Assembly (NCBI GenBank): GCA_018261935.1
Contig: JAGTRP010000010.1
Span: 60,787-124,786 of the forward strand
Source: Rhodocyclaceae bacterium
GTDB lineage: Bacteria; Pseudomonadota; Gammaproteobacteria; Burkholderiales; Rhodocyclaceae
Length of the DNA: 64,000 nt
Direction: 5' to 3'
The translations under genes and the position numbers were made by a program. The notes beneath the pieces were generated by a model. The model saw only the letters and a program-made list of their open reading frames with translations. It was not told the DNA's origin and did no database searches. Positions 63,552-64,000 of the stretch are shown in pieces (positions within the stretch are counted from its first letter, which is position 1; each line of letters starts with the position of its first letter).

Positions 63552-63821
63552 TCAGTCCGGTTCCAGGGTGACGAGGAGGGCGCCTTCATCGACGTTGTCG
63601 CCCTCGGTGACATGGACCTCCAGCACGCGGCCGGCGTAGGGAGAAGGAATGTCCAGGGCCACCTTGCCGGTTTCCAGGGTGAGGATATTGTCGTCCCGCT
63701 CCAGGCGGTCACCGGCCTTCACCAGGAGTTCGAGGATGAAGACGGAACCGTTGGCACAGTTGCCGCAGGTCTCCCAGCATTCGGGATACTTGGGCATGCG
63801 GACTTCGATGGTATTGGCCAT
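63552..63821 (-). CDS. Stand-alone lipoyl/biotinyl-domain protein with a cysteine-rich N terminus
   Basis: At 89 aa this is just one lipoyl-type domain: VFILELLVKAGDRLERDD, then ETGKVALDIPSPYAG with the likely modified Lys in the ETGK turn. Ahead of the first strand is an unusual MPKYPECWETCGNC segment with three cysteines. It is not next to any dehydrogenase gene. The ATG at 63821 is chosen because MANTIEVRMPK is the family-like start. It is probably a carrier for an unidentified enzyme system. Confidence 0.82.
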   Translation of the reverse strand: MANTIEVRMPKYPECWETCGNCANGSVFILELLVKAGDRLERDDNILTLETGKVALDIPSPYAGRVLEVHVTEGDNVDEGALLVTLEPD

Positions 63822-63857
63822 GAGTCGATGAAAAAGATCGGTTAATGGAGAAAGGTG

Positions 63858-63885
63858 TTGCATTCTACGCGCCGATCCGTATAAT
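63858..63885 (+). promoter_or_regulatory. Promoter of tRNA-Arg
   Basis: TTGCAT (63858-63863), 16 bp, perfect TATAAT (63880-63885), ending 18 bp before the mature tRNA. Confidence 0.7.
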
Positions 63886-63903
63886 GCGGCCTCTCACAAC
63901 GAC

Positions 63904-63980
63904 GCGCCCGTAGCTCATCTGGATAGAGTACTTGGCTACGAACCAAGGGGTAGGGAGTTCGAATCTCTCCGGGCGCGCCA
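63904..63980 (+). tRNA. tRNA-Arg (anticodon ACG)
   Basis: A 77-nt cloverleaf: acceptor arms GCGCCCG/CGGGCGC, anticodon stem CTTGG/CCAAG around loop CTACGAA (anticodon ACG), T-loop GTTCGAATC, discriminator G and encoded CCA. ACG is read as ICG after adenosine deamination. Confidence 0.97.
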
Positions 63981-64000
63981 GTAGATTCAAGCAGAGAGGC

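Overview
The window comes from a GC-rich Gram-negative bacterium. Gene content points to a betaproteobacterium, probably of the Rhodocyclales; this is an inference from gene families and layout, because no rRNA is present. It holds one very large flagellar locus (about 3.5 to 38.5 kb) set between housekeeping genes.

Left edge (1-3.5 kb): the 3' end of purT; a small double-glycine-leader peptide gene behind a sigma-54-type promoter; a short inverted-repeat element; a small two-helix membrane protein; and prfC (release factor 3).

Flagellar locus: the rod/hook operon flgBCDEFGHIJKL plus one unknown gene runs on the minus strand. flgA is divergent from it. flgM-flgN-glucosaminidase follows, then a late operon fliD-fliS-fliT-fliK-fliL-fliA-motA-motB, then fliE-F-G-H-I-J. 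Divergent from fliE, on the plus strand, is fliM-N-P-Q-R-flhB-flhA. Flagellin, a second FliK-like gene and a GGDEF-type protein lie at the right end. The order and content match lateral (Laf/Flag-2) flagellar systems: there is no fliO, flhF, flhG or che gene, fliA and motAB sit in the fliD operon, and the flagellin begins like LafA. The lafK regulator normally found between fliM and fliE is absent. In its place is a 1.2 kb region with two near-identical c-di-GMP class I (GEMM-I) riboswitches in divergent orientation. They are embedded in a roughly 270 bp inverted repeat around an AT-rich core that carries two sigma-70-like promoters and three dyads. Each riboswitch leads into one of the two early operons (fliE and fliM). 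This is the most striking feature of the window. Flagellin and fliD share a matching sigma-28-like promoter, giving a plausible order: c-di-GMP-controlled basal body and export genes first, then FliA/FlgM-controlled filament, cap, chaperone and motor genes.

Right part (38.6-64 kb): YaiI family protein, RbgA-like GTPase, an RlmI-like methyltransferase, the pbpC and alpha-2-macroglobulin pair, NnrU, a DUF3617 protein, YaeQ, a six-gene phospholipid operon resembling E. coli ynbABCD (CDP-alcohol phosphatidyltransferase, hydrolase-methyltransferase fusion, PAP2-dual-specificity phosphatase fusion, membrane protein, acyltransferase, CdsA), a zinc-ribbon protein, an AsmA-like protein, RlhA-type U32 protein, SlyX, a methyltransferase, a small unknown protein, EttA, a stand-alone lipoyl-domain protein, and tRNA-Arg(ACG). 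No insertion sequence, CRISPR array or rRNA was seen.
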